Positions 18,446 through 29,017 of a DNA stretch of 35,279 bases are shown piece after piece. The position numbers were made by a program, and so were the translations under genes. Source of the DNA: Virgibacillus alimentarius (GTDB taxonomy: Bacteria; Bacillota; Bacilli; Bacillales; Amphibacillaceae); contig NZ_JFBD01000059.1 in assembly GCF_000709085.1 (NCBI RefSeq), forward strand, positions 1 through 35,279. Direction: 5' to 3'. Within the stretch, counting starts at the first letter, position 1, and every line of letters starts with the position of its first letter. Under the pieces are notes generated by a model, which worked only from the letters and a program-made list of their open reading frames with translations, did no database searches and was not told the DNA's origin.

Positions 18446-19588
18446 ATGGAACAGATTTATCTTGATCACGCCGCAACAACTCCTATTGACAAGCAAGTTC
18501 TTGATGTGATGTATCCTTTATATACAAATGTTTTTGGCAATCCATCCAGTGTTCACTCATTCGGTCGGAAAGCCCGCCAGTATTTGGATGAAGCAAGACG
18601 TAATATAGCAAAAAGCATGCATGCTGATGAAAAGGAAATTATTTTTACAAGTGGTGGCACGGAAGCAGATAACCTAGCAATTATAGGTACAGCATTGGCT
18701 AACCAACAAAAAGGAAATCATATCATTACAACAACTCAAGAACACCATGCAGCACTTTATACTTCAGAAGCTTTAGAAGAAAAGGGATTTGAAGTAACTT
18801 ATTTACCTGTAAATAAAGATGGTCAAATTAATATAGAAGATTTGAAAGATGCTCTAACTTCAAATACAATTCTTGTTTCAATTATGTCTGTTAATAATGA
18901 AACAGGCATCATTCAACCTATTCAGGAAATTGGAGACCTTTTGCGTGAACATCAAGCATATTTTCATACAGATGCTGTTCAAGCATTTGGTTTATTAGAT
19001 ATGAATATAAAGCAATTAGGTATTGATCTTCTAAGTGCATCATCACATAAAATGAATGGGCCTAAAGGAATAGGATTATTATATGCTAATGAAGATGTAA
19101 AATTAAATCCACTACAATATGGAGGAGAGCAAGAAAGAAAACGCCGACCTGGAACTGAAAATGTTATTAGCGCTGTCGGTTTTCAAAAAGCAGTAGAATT
19201 GGCAATGAAAAACAAAGAAGAACGTATCCGGAAATATAATCAGTATAAAAATCAATTTCTTTCCATTTTAACGGAAAATGGCGTGAACTATAAAATAAAT
19301 GGGGCATCAGAAGCAGCGATCGCTTCCATTGTTAATATTAGCTTTCCTGGAACGAATGTAGAGAAACTTCTAACTAACTTTGATTTAGCTGGTATTGCAG
19401 CTTCAAGTGGAAGTGCATGTACTGCTGGATCTGTTGAACCCTCTCACGTTTTAACGGCCTTGTATGGCAAAGAAAATGAAAGAACGAGAAATTCAATTCG
19501 TTTTAGTTTTGGCATGGCAAATACAACAGAAAATGTAGAGGATGCAGCAAACCGTATAGCAAAAATTATTAAACGATTAACAACATAA
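18446..19588 (+). CDS. yrvO: cysteine desulfurase (YrvO type), sulfur donor for MnmA
   Basis: PLP enzyme that removes sulfur from cysteine and holds it as a persulfide. In B. subtilis YrvO passes sulfur directly to MnmA for tRNA 2-thiouridine. 380 residues, with YLDHAATTP near the start, H101 in EHHAAL, D176/Q179 in TDAVQAFG, the PLP lysine K202 in SSHKMNGPKG and the catalytic C325 in SSGSACTAG. The flexible loop around C325 is that of IscS/NifS class I desulfurases. Located directly before mnmA, 15 bases apart, and after cymR; this neighbourhood, rather than the fold, is the reason for the YrvO call. Confidence 0.93.
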   Translation: MEQIYLDHAATTPIDKQVLDVMYPLYTNVFGNPSSVHSFGRKARQYLDEARRNIAKSMHADEKEIIFTSGGTEADNLAIIGTALANQQKGNHIITTTQEHHAALYTSEALEEKGFEVTYLPVNKDGQINIEDLKDALTSNTILVSIMSVNNETGIIQPIQEIGDLLREHQAYFHTDAVQAFGLLDMNIKQLGIDLLSASSHKMNGPKGIGLLYANEDVKLNPLQYGGEQERKRRPGTENVISAVGFQKAVELAMKNKEERIRKYNQYKNQFLSILTENGVNYKINGASEAAIASIVNISFPGTNVEKLLTNFDLAGIAASSGSACTAGSVEPSHVLTALYGKENERTRNSIRFSFGMANTTENVEDAANRIAKIIKRLTT

Positions 19589-20716
<1,128 letters not shown>

Positions 20717-20727
20717 TTTATCAAGAT

Positions 20728-20767
20728 AGAACTATGAACCGCTGACGGCTCTTGCGGTCGTAGTTCT
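20728..20767 (+). promoter_or_regulatory. long hairpin between mnmA and the TPR gene, no T run
   Basis: AGAACTATGAACCGC (20728-20742) pairs with GCGGTCGTAGTTCT (20754-20767) with one bulged A and one G-T pair, loop 11 bases. No T run follows, and the next gene starts 21 bases on. It may be a degenerate terminator, an RNA processing site or an mRNA-stabilising stem. Confidence 0.5.
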
Positions 20768-20788
20768 GTAGATGTAAGGGGAATTGAA

Positions 20789-21457
20789 ATGGATAAAAAT
20801 ACAAAAGCGATTCAATTAATGAAAGAGCACAAATATGACGAGGCAGCAAAAATCTTTACAGAAATTATTGATGAAAATCCTCAAGACCCTATAGGCTATA
20901 TTAATTTTGGAAACTTATTAGTACATGTTCATGATTTTAGTAGGGCAGAGTTATTTTTTGAACGTGCCATTAAATTGGATAAGAATATGGCAACAGCATA
21001 TTATGGTTTGGGAAATTTATACTTGGAGCAATCTAATTATTCGAAGGCGATTGAAAACCTTCAAGAAGCTATCAAATTAGGGTTAAAAGAATGTGACGTG
21101 TATTTTATGTTGGGGATAGCATTCCAGAAACAAGAGCATTATAAACTTGCTCTGCCGTACTTGCTTCGTGCAGTAGAATTAAATCCTGATGATGAGGAAA
21201 TACTTTTCCAATATGGGCTATCTCTCGCGCAAAGTGAGCATATTTCAGATGCTGCTTCAACTTTTAAAAACGTACTCAAAATAAACCAAGAACATAGCGA
21301 TGCTCATTATAATTTAGGTGTAATAGCTATTTACAATGATAATCCAACACAAGCACTTCATCATTTCGATCGGGCTTTAATTAACCAACCTGATCATGTA
21401 CTAGCAGCTAATGGAAAAAAACAAGTAAAAGAATTGCTTGATTCGAATGAAAAGTAA
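20789..21457 (+). CDS. tetratricopeptide-repeat protein (YrrB-like)
   Basis: 222-residue soluble protein made almost wholly of TPR units, about six in tandem at 34-residue spacing, with typical phrases such as DPIGYINFGNLLVHVHDFSR, ATAYYGLGNLYLEQSNYSKA, and SDAHYNLGVIAIYNDNPTQA. TPRs are protein-interaction scaffolds; there is no signal peptide, membrane helix or extra catalytic domain. B. subtilis has YrrB, a TPR protein, between mnmA and recD2, the same position. AAGGGG lies about 9 bases before the ATG. Its partner is unknown; conserved linkage to mnmA and recD2 is the only clue. Confidence 0.88.
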   Translation: MDKNTKAIQLMKEHKYDEAAKIFTEIIDENPQDPIGYINFGNLLVHVHDFSRAELFFERAIKLDKNMATAYYGLGNLYLEQSNYSKAIENLQEAIKLGLKECDVYFMLGIAFQKQEHYKLALPYLLRAVELNPDDEEILFQYGLSLAQSEHISDAASTFKNVLKINQEHSDAHYNLGVIAIYNDNPTQALHHFDRALINQPDHVLAANGKKQVKELLDSNEK

Positions 21458-21474
21458 GATAGTGAGGTTTTTTC

Positions 21475-23805
21475 ATGGTACTAAATGGAGAATCCACAAA
21501 AAGAATGGATGACGATTATATAAAAGGAGAACTTCTTCATACCATCTTCCATAACGAAAACGAGCATTTTTCAATTGCGAAAATTAGAATACTAGAAACA
21601 AATGAGGACTACCAAGAAAAAGAAATAGTTATCAAAGGATATTTCTCCAATTTGCAAATAGGGACGCCATATATATTTTATGGTCAAATTGAAAAACATC
21701 CTAAATTTGGTTTGCAATATCATATAGACTCCTATCAAACTTTTATACCAAACACTTCTGATGGATTGGTTGCCTATTTATCAAGTGATTTGTTCTATGG
21801 TATAGGTAAAAAAACAGCCGAAAGGATTATAGAAAAATTAGGAGAAAGTGCGATCAGTAAAATATTAAAAAATCCTAATGTATTAGAAGATATTAAAGGC
21901 TTAAAAAAAGAAGCAGCAAAAAATTTATCGAAAACGTTACAGGAAAACCAAGGTTTTGAACATGTAGTTGTTCATTTAGCAAAATACGGAGTAGGCCTAA
22001 AAATGGCACAAAAAATTTACCAAGAATATAAAGAAGAGGCAATATCTGTGCTAGAAGAAGATCCATATCAATATGTTTTTGATATTGAAGGTTTTGGATT
22101 TCAAACAGCTGATAGCATTGCCAAACAAAATGGGCTATCTCTGACACATCCCAACCGAATTGGTGCGGGTTGTATATATATTCTTCAAAAAAGTGTTCAA
22201 GATGGGCATGTTTATTTACCGATGGATAACTGTCTGAGCAAAGTCAGGAACTTACTAGTTAATTCTGAGCATGCATTAACAGAGGATGTTATTATTAACC
22301 GGTTAAAAGAATTAAATAAAACTAAAACAGTAATTATTTATGAGGAAAAGGTTTATTTGCCATCTCTCTATTATGCAGAGGATGGCTTTGCTTCACACTT
22401 AAAACGGATTATTTCAAAACCGATAGAACATGAAACGACTTTAGCTGAATTAATGAAGATAACTGGTGATATTGAAGAAAAAGAGATTTTAAGTTATGGT
22501 AATGAGCAATTTACTGCAATTAATAAAGCGCTACATTCCAAAATTATGATTGTAACAGGTGGTCCGGGAACAGGAAAAACAACAGTCGTTAATGGAATTT
22601 TAAAGGCATATAGTGTGATTCATGATATTCCAATCGATATGACTACTTATGAAAAGAAGGAAGATTATCCATTCATCTTAACTGCCCCAACTGGGCGTGC
22701 TGCAAAACGCTTACATGAGTCAACAGGTATACCATCGGTTACCATTCATCGTTTACTAGGTTGGGATGGGAAAAATGCATTTGAAAAAAATCAAGAAGAA
22801 CCACTCTCGGGTAAATTTTTAATTGTCGACGAGTTTTCGATGGTAGATATTTGGCTAGCTAACAACTTATTTAAAGCAATACCTGATGATATGCAAGTAT
22901 TATTAGTTGGAGATGAAGACCAATTACCATCTGTTGGACCAGGTCAGGTACTTTCTGACTTACTTCGAAGTGAATTATTACCTTCTGTCCGTTTAAATGA
23001 GGTATACCGTCAACAGGAAGGATCGAAGATAATACAACTCGCTCATCATATTAAAAATGATACTTGCAATCGATCTGAATTAAAAAATGATCAAGATTTC
23101 AGTTTTATTCCTTGCCAAGAGCACCATATGATTGATGTTATAACAAAAATATATATAAAAGCTAAAGATAAGGGTATTGATTTAAAAAATATTCAAGTAC
23201 TTGCACCAATGTATCGTTCACAAGCCGGAATTACAATCATTAATAAATCTTTACAACAATTAATTAACCCTAAAAATTCCAGAAAAAGAGAGAAGAAATT
23301 TAATGATGTCACATATCGAGTAGGCGATAAGGTAATTCAATTAGTAAACCAACCTGAAGATGGGGTTTTTAATGGCGATATTGGAGAAATCGTAGCGATA
23401 TTTGAAGAAGATGAGAATAAAGATCACAAAGAGCAACTGGTTATTTTGTTTGAAGATAAAGAAGTAGCCTATGAACGCAAAGACTACGTGAACTTTATGC
23501 ATGCCTATTGTATTTCCATCCATAAATCTCAAGGAAGTGAATTTCCAATCGTAATACTGCCTGTTGTAGCAGGCTATAACCGGATGTTAAGAAAGAATTT
23601 ACTTTATACGGCTATTACAAGAGGAAAACGCTCGTTGATTATTTGTGGTCAGCCAGAAGCCTTCTTACGCGGGGTTCAAACGAAGGATACAAATATAAGG
23701 TATACTTCATTGAAACACTTATTAATAGAAAGATTTGATTATCCTGATCAAACACCTAGAATGGATCCGGGTGAAGAGGATATTAGTCCATATGATTTCA
23801 TGTAA
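21475..23805 (+). CDS. recD2: RecD2 (YrrC), 5'-3' SF1B DNA helicase
   Basis: RecD-like helicase of bacteria that lack RecBC; it unwinds DNA 5'-3' and limits replication-fork damage. 776 residues. The long N-terminal extension (about 1-330) that separates RecD2 from RecD1 holds an OB-like part and helix-hairpin-helix segments (LFYGIGKKTAERIIEKLG at 107-124; EGFGFQTADSIAKQNG). The helicase core has Walker A GGPGTGKTT at 362-370, APTGRAAKRL, motif II VDEFSMVD, GDEDQLPSVGPG and the late motif SIHKSQGSEFP plus AITRGKRSL. AGTGAGG precedes the ATG. It follows the TPR gene by 17 bases, so is probably cotranscribed. Confidence 0.96.
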   Translation: MVLNGESTKRMDDDYIKGELLHTIFHNENEHFSIAKIRILETNEDYQEKEIVIKGYFSNLQIGTPYIFYGQIEKHPKFGLQYHIDSYQTFIPNTSDGLVAYLSSDLFYGIGKKTAERIIEKLGESAISKILKNPNVLEDIKGLKKEAAKNLSKTLQENQGFEHVVVHLAKYGVGLKMAQKIYQEYKEEAISVLEEDPYQYVFDIEGFGFQTADSIAKQNGLSLTHPNRIGAGCIYILQKSVQDGHVYLPMDNCLSKVRNLLVNSEHALTEDVIINRLKELNKTKTVIIYEEKVYLPSLYYAEDGFASHLKRIISKPIEHETTLAELMKITGDIEEKEILSYGNEQFTAINKALHSKIMIVTGGPGTGKTTVVNGILKAYSVIHDIPIDMTTYEKKEDYPFILTAPTGRAAKRLHESTGIPSVTIHRLLGWDGKNAFEKNQEEPLSGKFLIVDEFSMVDIWLANNLFKAIPDDMQVLLVGDEDQLPSVGPGQVLSDLLRSELLPSVRLNEVYRQQEGSKIIQLAHHIKNDTCNRSELKNDQDFSFIPCQEHHMIDVITKIYIKAKDKGIDLKNIQVLAPMYRSQAGITIINKSLQQLINPKNSRKREKKFNDVTYRVGDKVIQLVNQPEDGVFNGDIGEIVAIFEEDENKDHKEQLVILFEDKEVAYERKDYVNFMHAYCISIHKSQGSEFPIVILPVVAGYNRMLRKNLLYTAITRGKRSLIICGQPEAFLRGVQTKDTNIRYTSLKHLLIERFDYPDQTPRMDPGEEDISPYDFM

Positions 23806-23889
23806 GAATTTTTCCCCATTATGATGTATATTTTTTAAAATTTGGGTAAAACTAGCATAATAATTTAACTTGTATTAGGAGTTGTTATT

Positions 23890-24078
23890 ATGTTGCAATG
23901 CCCAAATTGTAAAAGTAAGGATATAGGAAAAATTGGTTCACAACAATTTTATTGTTGGTCTTGTTTCATTGAAATGACAGTGATGGGCAATAAACTAACA
24001 GTCCATCAAGTGGAAGCAGACGGCTCTTTGAGTTCATTAAATGATTTATTCACTGAGGATCAAAGAAAAATTAATTAA
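23890..24078 (+). CDS. 62-residue zinc-ribbon protein, function unknown
   Basis: Tiny protein with CPNC (4-7) and CWSC (22-25) separated by 14 residues, a four-cysteine zinc ribbon of the kind seen in RNA polymerase-associated and ribosomal proteins. The rest is polar with no membrane segment. TTAGGAG precedes the ATG by 9 bases. It lies between recD2 and the AI-2E-family gene, same strand. I do not recognise an experimentally characterised relative. Similar short CxxC-CxxC proteins are annotated as hypothetical in bacilli. Confidence 0.8.
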   Translation: MLQCPNCKSKDIGKIGSQQFYCWSCFIEMTVMGNKLTVHQVEADGSLSSLNDLFTEDQRKIN

Positions 24079-24116
24079 TCCTTAGCAATAAAAACAGATA
24101 CGATTTTTGCTAAGGA
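24079..24116 (+). promoter_or_regulatory. hairpin masking the ribosome binding site of the downstream membrane-protein gene
   Basis: TCCTTAGCAA (24079-24088) and TTGCTAAGGA (24107-24116) are perfect inverse complements over 10 bases, with an 18-base loop. The right arm contains AAGGA of the AAGGAG site (24112-24117) for the gene starting at 24126. When folded, the site would be hidden. No T run follows, so it is not a terminator. Confidence 0.55.
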
Positions 24117-24125
24117 GAGAGAGAG

Positions 24126-25193
24126 ATGTTTAGCAATAACAAAGCAATTAATTTTCTAATATGGAACCTCACTGGAATATTTACGTTTTTATTTATCTAT
24201 TTGCTCGTAAAACTATTCCCTTTCTACGGAACTGTTTTTTCATTTTTATGGCATTTGTTTTTACCCTTTATTATCGCTTGTTTAATTGCCTATTTACTTT
24301 ATCCGGTAATTCAGAAAATACATCAGTACAATATACCAAAGGGGTTAGCCATCCTTTTTATTTATATAATATTTTTTGGTGGGTTAGCAGGCATTATTTA
24401 TAGTGTATATCCAGCTGTTATTCATGAATTAAAAGATCTTAACAAGCATTTACCACATTTAATTCAAATGTATGAGGATTTGATCTATCAATTGTATGAA
24501 TCTACATCTTTCTTGCCCGAGACGGTTCACAATAAGTTAGATAATCTAATTATTAAACTTGAAACATCTTTAGAAAATTTATTAGAAAAGTTATTAGGTG
24601 GCGTTACGAAGATATTTGATCTGATTGTATTTCTTACCGTTATACCTGTCTTAGTATTTTATATTCTTAAAGACTATAATCAAATAAGAAATTTTTTAAA
24701 AAACTTTATACCAAAAAAATACCGAAATCAATCAAATAAAGTATTACATGCAATTAATCAAAACTTAGGAAATTATATACGGGGGCAATTGCTTGTTTCT
24801 TCATTTGTAAGCTTAGCTACTCTAATAGCATTTCACTTATTGAACATTAAGTATGCTTTATTGTTAGCAATAATCATGGGACTTACAAATATAATACCTT
24901 ATTTCGGGCCAATAATTGGAGCGATACCCGCAGTTGCCATTACATTGACAATGTCCGGGAAATTAATTATATTAGTTTTACTAGCTATTTTTGTCATTCA
25001 GTTAATAGAGAGTAATTTACTGTCACCATATATTGTAGGAAAAAGTATAAATATCCATCCGATTGCGATTATCTTTGCATTATTATTAGGCGGGCAATTA
25101 AGTGGAGTAATTGGTATGATATTAGCTGTGCCAATACTAACCATCTTAAATGTCTTGACTAAACACATATGGCAATTTAGACGTGAGCATTGA
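24126..25193 (+). CDS. AI-2E family (UPF0118) membrane transporter, YrrI-like
   Basis: 355-residue integral membrane protein with about seven to eight helices. Two early helices (about 12-30 and 35-58), one at about 66-88, an amphipathic extracytoplasmic stretch rich in leucine (about 95-150), then a C-terminal bundle with the family phrase GLTNIIPYFGPIIGAIPAV and helices to the end. Members export or take up varied small solutes, including Na+/Li+ antiport and the AI-2 exporter TqsA; substrate cannot be predicted. B. subtilis YrrI lies at the same place before alaS. The AAGGAGAG ribosome site 8 bases before the ATG is inside a hairpin. Confidence 0.92.
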   Translation: MFSNNKAINFLIWNLTGIFTFLFIYLLVKLFPFYGTVFSFLWHLFLPFIIACLIAYLLYPVIQKIHQYNIPKGLAILFIYIIFFGGLAGIIYSVYPAVIHELKDLNKHLPHLIQMYEDLIYQLYESTSFLPETVHNKLDNLIIKLETSLENLLEKLLGGVTKIFDLIVFLTVIPVLVFYILKDYNQIRNFLKNFIPKKYRNQSNKVLHAINQNLGNYIRGQLLVSSFVSLATLIAFHLLNIKYALLLAIIMGLTNIIPYFGPIIGAIPAVAITLTMSGKLIILVLLAIFVIQLIESNLLSPYIVGKSINIHPIAIIFALLLGGQLSGVIGMILAVPILTILNVLTKHIWQFRREH

Positions 25194-25259
25194 CTTTTTT
25201 TTGAAATTTACCTACAATGTTTCATATCTAAAAGGAGATATATATTAAGAAAACCTTTG

Positions 25260-25265
25260 TATAAT
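25260..25265 (+). promoter_or_regulatory. -10 element of the alaS leader promoter
   Basis: Perfect TATAAT with a poor -35 (GATATA at 25237-25242, 17-base spacing). It would start RNA near 25272, just ahead of the T-box stem I. Confidence 0.4.
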
Positions 25266-25271
25266 TTTAAA

Positions 25272-25509
25272 ACGTTGAAAGTTCTAAGTACATAGATGAA
25301 TTATTATTTAAAGAGAGGGATTTTCTAAGGCTGCGAAAAATCCTAAATAAGGTTCTATGGAAAGCTAAACTGAAGTACGGCTAATCCCCGTCGGTGTCAC
25401 ACCGTTACGATGCTCAAAGTGATGAACGCATGTAGTTTCGTTCATAAATAGGGTGGTACCGCGACCAAATCTCGTCCCTGCAAGTATATTCGCAGAGAGG
25501 AGATTTTTT
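25272..25509 (+). promoter_or_regulatory. T-box leader controlling alaS, tRNA-Ala specific
   Basis: The T-box core AGGGTGGTACCGCG is at 25450-25463. Stem I folds with AGTT (25280-25283) against AACT (25368-25371) and CATAGA (25291-25296) against TCTATG (25354-25359); the specifier loop has AGTA (25287-25290) opposite GAAAGCTA (25360-25367). GCT (25364-25366) is an alanine codon. TGGT in the core should pair with an A discriminator base, as in tRNA-Ala. Uncharged tRNA-Ala is expected to stabilise the antiterminator and let alaS be transcribed. Confidence 0.95.
25467..25509 (+). terminator. T-box terminator before alaS
   Basis: AAATCTCGTCCCTGC (25467-25481) pairs with GCAGAGAGGAGATTT (25492-25506) at 13 of 15 positions, followed by T through 25509. 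Confidence 0.9.
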
Positions 25510-25554
25510 ATTTTTATTAACTAACATATATGTGATTTTATGGAGGTAAAGGAA

Positions 25555-28188
25555 ATGAAAACATTAACATCTTCACAAATTAGGCAGATGTTTTTAGACT
25601 TTTTTAAAGAAAAAGGACATCAGATTGAACCAAGTGCATCCCTAGTACCAAAAGAGGACCCTACTTTATTATGGATCAATAGTGGCGTGGCTACACTAAA
25701 AAAGTATTTTGATGGTCGAATAATACCAGAGAATCCCCGCATCGTAAATGTACAAAAATCGATTCGGACGAATGATATTGAGAATGTCGGATATACCGCA
25801 AGGCACCACACTTTTTTTGAAATGCTAGGTAATTTTTCTATTGGTAACTATTTTAAAAAAGAAGCAATAGAGTGGGCATGGGAATTTCTAACTAGTGATA
25901 AATGGATAGGATTTGATCCGGAATTACTTTCCGTAACGGTACATCCTGAAGATGATGAGGCATTTGATATCTGGCTTAAAGATATTCAATTGCCTGAAGA
26001 ACGCATTATACGATTAGAAGAAAATTTTTGGGATATTGGCGAGGGACCAAGTGGCCCAAACACTGAAATATTCTATGATCGCGGGGAAGTTTATGGAAAT
26101 GATAAAGGGAATCCGGAATTATATCCTGGCGGGGAAAATGAACGATACTTAGAAATTTGGAATTTAGTTTTTTCTCAATATAATCATAATCCGGATGATA
26201 CATATACTCCCCTACCAAAAAAGAATATAGATACAGGTATGGGACTTGAGCGAATTGTATCTGTTATTCAAGATGTACCTACTAATTTTGAAACAGACTT
26301 ATTTTTGCCAATTATTCATCAAACCGAGAAGCTAGCCCAAAAAAAATATGGCAAAGATCGCCAAGATGATACAGCCTATAAAGTTATTGCTGATCATATA
26401 AGAACAGTAACTTTTGCGATTGGTGACAGTGCGCTTCCATCCAATGAAGGAAGGGGCTATGTATTAAGGAGATTAATTCGACGTGCGGTGCGTTTTGCTA
26501 AGCAGATCGGAATTGACAAACCATTTATGTATAAGCTAGTAGCTACTGTGGGAGAAATAATGAAGGATCCCTATCCGGAAATCAGCAAGAAAAAAGAATA
26601 TATTGAAAATATTATTAAACATGAGGAAGAACGATTTCATGAAACACTACATGCTGGATTAGAAATATTAGAATCCATCTTAGAAAGAGAAAAAAAGAAC
26701 GGGAAAACTATTTTTCCTGGCGTGGAAGTGTTCCGACTCTATGATACGTATGGATTTCCGAAAGAGCTGACAGAGGAGTATGTCGCTGAACATGGTTTTT
26801 CCATCGATAAGGCAGGTTTCCAGGAAGAAATGGAAAAACAGCGGGAGCGAGCAAGGAATGCACGCCAGCAAGTTGATTCCATGCACGTACAAGATGAACT
26901 GTTAGGTGATCTTGAAGTAGAAAGTAAGTTTATTGGGTATAGTCAACAAGAAACAAACACGGTTATATCGACAATTATTACCAATCAACAAATTACAAAT
27001 TCTGCTGATGAGGAAGAAGAAGCATACATTATATTACAAGAAACTCCTTTCTATGCAGAGAGTGGTGGACAAATTGGCGATCAAGGATGGATTTATACTG
27101 ATCATGCTGCTGCTTATGTAAAAGATGTGCAAATAGCACCAGAAGGACAACATATTCATCGTGTAAAAATAACAGAAGGAAGATTGCAAACAGATGATAA
27201 AGTAACCGCAATTGTAGAGAAAGAATTTCGAAATGGAGTGGTGAAAAATCATACAGCAACACATCTACTTCATCAAGCGCTCAAAGATGTATTAGGAGAG
27301 CATGTAAATCAAGCAGGTTCGCTTGTAAGACCTGATCGCCTACGATTTGATTTTACTCATTTTGGAACGGTTCAAACAGATGAATTAGAACGTATTGAGC
27401 AAATCGTTAATGGGAAAATTTGGGATTCGTTGTCACTTATTATTGATCGAAAACAGATAGAAGAAGCTAAAGCGATGGGAGCAATGGCTTTATTCGGAGA
27501 AAAATATGACAGTATTGTCCGCGTTGTTCAAATTGGTGATTACAGTATTGAATTATGTGGAGGATGTCACGTACAAAACACTGCTGAAATAGGGTTATTT
27601 AAGATTATCAGTGAAAGTGGAATTGGAGCTGGGACAAGAAGAATTGAGGCTGTTACAAGTAAGAATGCATATAAGTATGTTAATGAAAAGTTACATTTGC
27701 TACAAACATCTGCGCAACTTTTAAAAGTAAAAGAAGAAAATATTCCAGATCGGCTTCATAGTCTGTTTATCGAAATGAAAGAGGTACAAAAAGAAAATGA
27801 ATCTTTAAATTCAAAATTAGCTAATATGGAAGCCTCTACAATATTAGATCAAACAAAAACAATAAACGATGTACAAGTACTAGCACAAAAAGTTCAAGCA
27901 AAAGACATGAATCAACTCCGTAAGATGGTAGACGATTTAAAACAAAAGATGGGTTCAGGCGTTATCTTACTAGCGGCTGAAAACAATCAAAAAGTACAGT
28001 TGGCTTCTGGTATATCCAAAGACTTAATTGACCGCGGATTTCATGCTGGTAAACTCATTAAACATGCAGCACAAGTTTGCGGCGGGGGTGGCGGAGGCCG
28101 TCCAGACATGGCACAGGCAGGAGGAAAAAATCCTCAAAAAATTAATGAGGCATTAAATGCAGTTAAAGAATATGTGGAAAATAAATAA
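25555..28188 (+). CDS. alaS: alanyl-tRNA synthetase
   Basis: Charges tRNA-Ala and edits mischarged Ser or Gly. The start is ATG at 25555 with GGAGG (25542-25546) 8 bases before it; ATG at 25540 overlaps that site. The 877 residues fit the family. Class II core with [12 protein letters not shown] at 84-95; editing domain with HxxxH at 566-570 and the CGGCH zinc site beginning at 668; C-Ala domain with the glycine run and RPDMAQAGG near the end. A T-box leader sits upstream. The 133-base gap before ireB contains an extended -10, so the next genes may be a separate unit. Confidence 0.98.
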   Translation: MKTLTSSQIRQMFLDFFKEKGHQIEPSASLVPKEDPTLLWINSGVATLKKYFDGRIIPENPRIVNVQKSIRTNDIENVGYTARHHTFFEMLGNFSIGNYFKKEAIEWAWEFLTSDKWIGFDPELLSVTVHPEDDEAFDIWLKDIQLPEERIIRLEENFWDIGEGPSGPNTEIFYDRGEVYGNDKGNPELYPGGENERYLEIWNLVFSQYNHNPDDTYTPLPKKNIDTGMGLERIVSVIQDVPTNFETDLFLPIIHQTEKLAQKKYGKDRQDDTAYKVIADHIRTVTFAIGDSALPSNEGRGYVLRRLIRRAVRFAKQIGIDKPFMYKLVATVGEIMKDPYPEISKKKEYIENIIKHEEERFHETLHAGLEILESILEREKKNGKTIFPGVEVFRLYDTYGFPKELTEEYVAEHGFSIDKAGFQEEMEKQRERARNARQQVDSMHVQDELLGDLEVESKFIGYSQQETNTVISTIITNQQITNSADEEEEAYIILQETPFYAESGGQIGDQGWIYTDHAAAYVKDVQIAPEGQHIHRVKITEGRLQTDDKVTAIVEKEFRNGVVKNHTATHLLHQALKDVLGEHVNQAGSLVRPDRLRFDFTHFGTVQTDELERIEQIVNGKIWDSLSLIIDRKQIEEAKAMGAMALFGEKYDSIVRVVQIGDYSIELCGGCHVQNTAEIGLFKIISESGIGAGTRRIEAVTSKNAYKYVNEKLHLLQTSAQLLKVKEENIPDRLHSLFIEMKEVQKENESLNSKLANMEASTILDQTKTINDVQVLAQKVQAKDMNQLRKMVDDLKQKMGSGVILLAAENNQKVQLASGISKDLIDRGFHAGKLIKHAAQVCGGGGGGRPDMAQAGGKNPQKINEALNAVKEYVENK

Positions 28189-28276
28189 CCTTCTTCAGTG
28201 AGTAGCTTAATTACTTGGTTTAATAGGAAAAGTTTGTATTCTATTCTTCAAATATATATATTAATTCGCGTAAACA

Positions 28277-28285
28277 TGTTAGAAT
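28277..28285 (+). promoter_or_regulatory. possible extended -10 promoter of ireB-ruvX-yrzB
   Basis: TGTTAGAAT is a TGn-extended -10 (five of six in the hexamer) about 36 bases before ireB; no good -35 is visible in this AT-rich gap. Confidence 0.4.
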
Positions 28286-28321
28286 AATGGGAGAATGCAA
28301 AGCTTGAAATGAGGTGTCACT

Positions 28322-28588
28322 ATGGGATCTATTGATAAAACGATGAAATTTAATTTTTCAGAAGACCCGTTTGATGAAGATATTAAAGAGATTCTTTTTA
28401 CTGTCCATGAAGCATTGAAAGAAAAAGGGTATAATCCCATTAATCAGATTGTAGGTTACTTATTATCAGGCGACCCTGCTTATATCCCAAGGTATAGAGA
28501 TGCTCGTAATTTAATCCGTAAAGTCGAACGTGATGAAGTGATTGAAGAATTAGTGAAATTTTATTTAGAACAGCAAAAGGAAAAATAA
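28322..28588 (+). CDS. ireB: IreB family (DUF965, YrzL-like) regulatory protein
   Basis: 88-residue acidic protein with the highly conserved [21 protein letters not shown] core. In Enterococcus faecalis IreB is phosphorylated near its N-terminus by the PASTA kinase IreK and represses cephalosporin resistance. The N-terminal segment here is [10 protein letters not shown], with Thr at position 7 and Ile at position 4, so perhaps only one of the two phosphorylated threonines is kept; that comparison is from memory. The ireB-ruvX-yrzB cluster is conserved in Firmicutes. GAGGTGTC precedes the ATG. The TAA stop is directly followed by the ruvX ATG. Confidence 0.93.
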   Translation: MGSIDKTMKFNFSEDPFDEDIKEILFTVHEALKEKGYNPINQIVGYLLSGDPAYIPRYRDARNLIRKVERDEVIEELVKFYLEQQKEK

Positions 28589-29005
28589 ATGAAAATAATT
28601 GGGTTAGATGTTGGATCAAAAACAATTGGAGTAGCTATAAGCGATGCACTTGGCTGGACTGCCCAAGGGCTTACAACGATCAAATGGGATGAGAATGATA
28701 TACATTCAGCAGATGAAACATTAAAGAAAATCATATTGGAACATGAAATTGGGAAAGCTGTTATAGGGTTGCCTAAAAATATGAATGGCACAATTGGAGA
28801 ACGCGGCACAGCTTCACAACTCTATGCAGAACATGTGAAAAACACGCATCACATCCCAGTCGTGCTATGGGACGAGCGGTTATCAACAATAGCTGCTGAG
28901 AGAGTATTATTAGAAGCAGACATGAGTAGAAATAAAAGAAAAAAAGTGATTGATAAAGTTGCTGCGGCTGTAATATTACAAGGGTATCTCGATCAAAAAG
29001 GATAA
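28589..29005 (+). CDS. ruvX: RuvX/YqgF-family nuclease
   Basis: RNase H-fold nuclease of 138 residues. In E. coli YqgF processes the 5' end of pre-16S rRNA; the family is also annotated as a putative Holliday junction resolvase. [15 protein letters not shown] at 5-19 has the first acidic catalytic residue D7; WDERLST carries the middle conserved acid and [14 protein letters not shown] at the end supplies the last Asp. It starts immediately after the ireB stop with no gap, with AAAAGGAAAA in the ireB end as ribosome site, so expression is coupled. yrzB follows 12 bases on. Confidence 0.95.
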   Translation: MKIIGLDVGSKTIGVAISDALGWTAQGLTTIKWDENDIHSADETLKKIILEHEIGKAVIGLPKNMNGTIGERGTASQLYAEHVKNTHHIPVVLWDERLSTIAAERVLLEADMSRNKRKKVIDKVAAAVILQGYLDQKG

Positions 29006-29017
29006 AGGGGTGAAATG

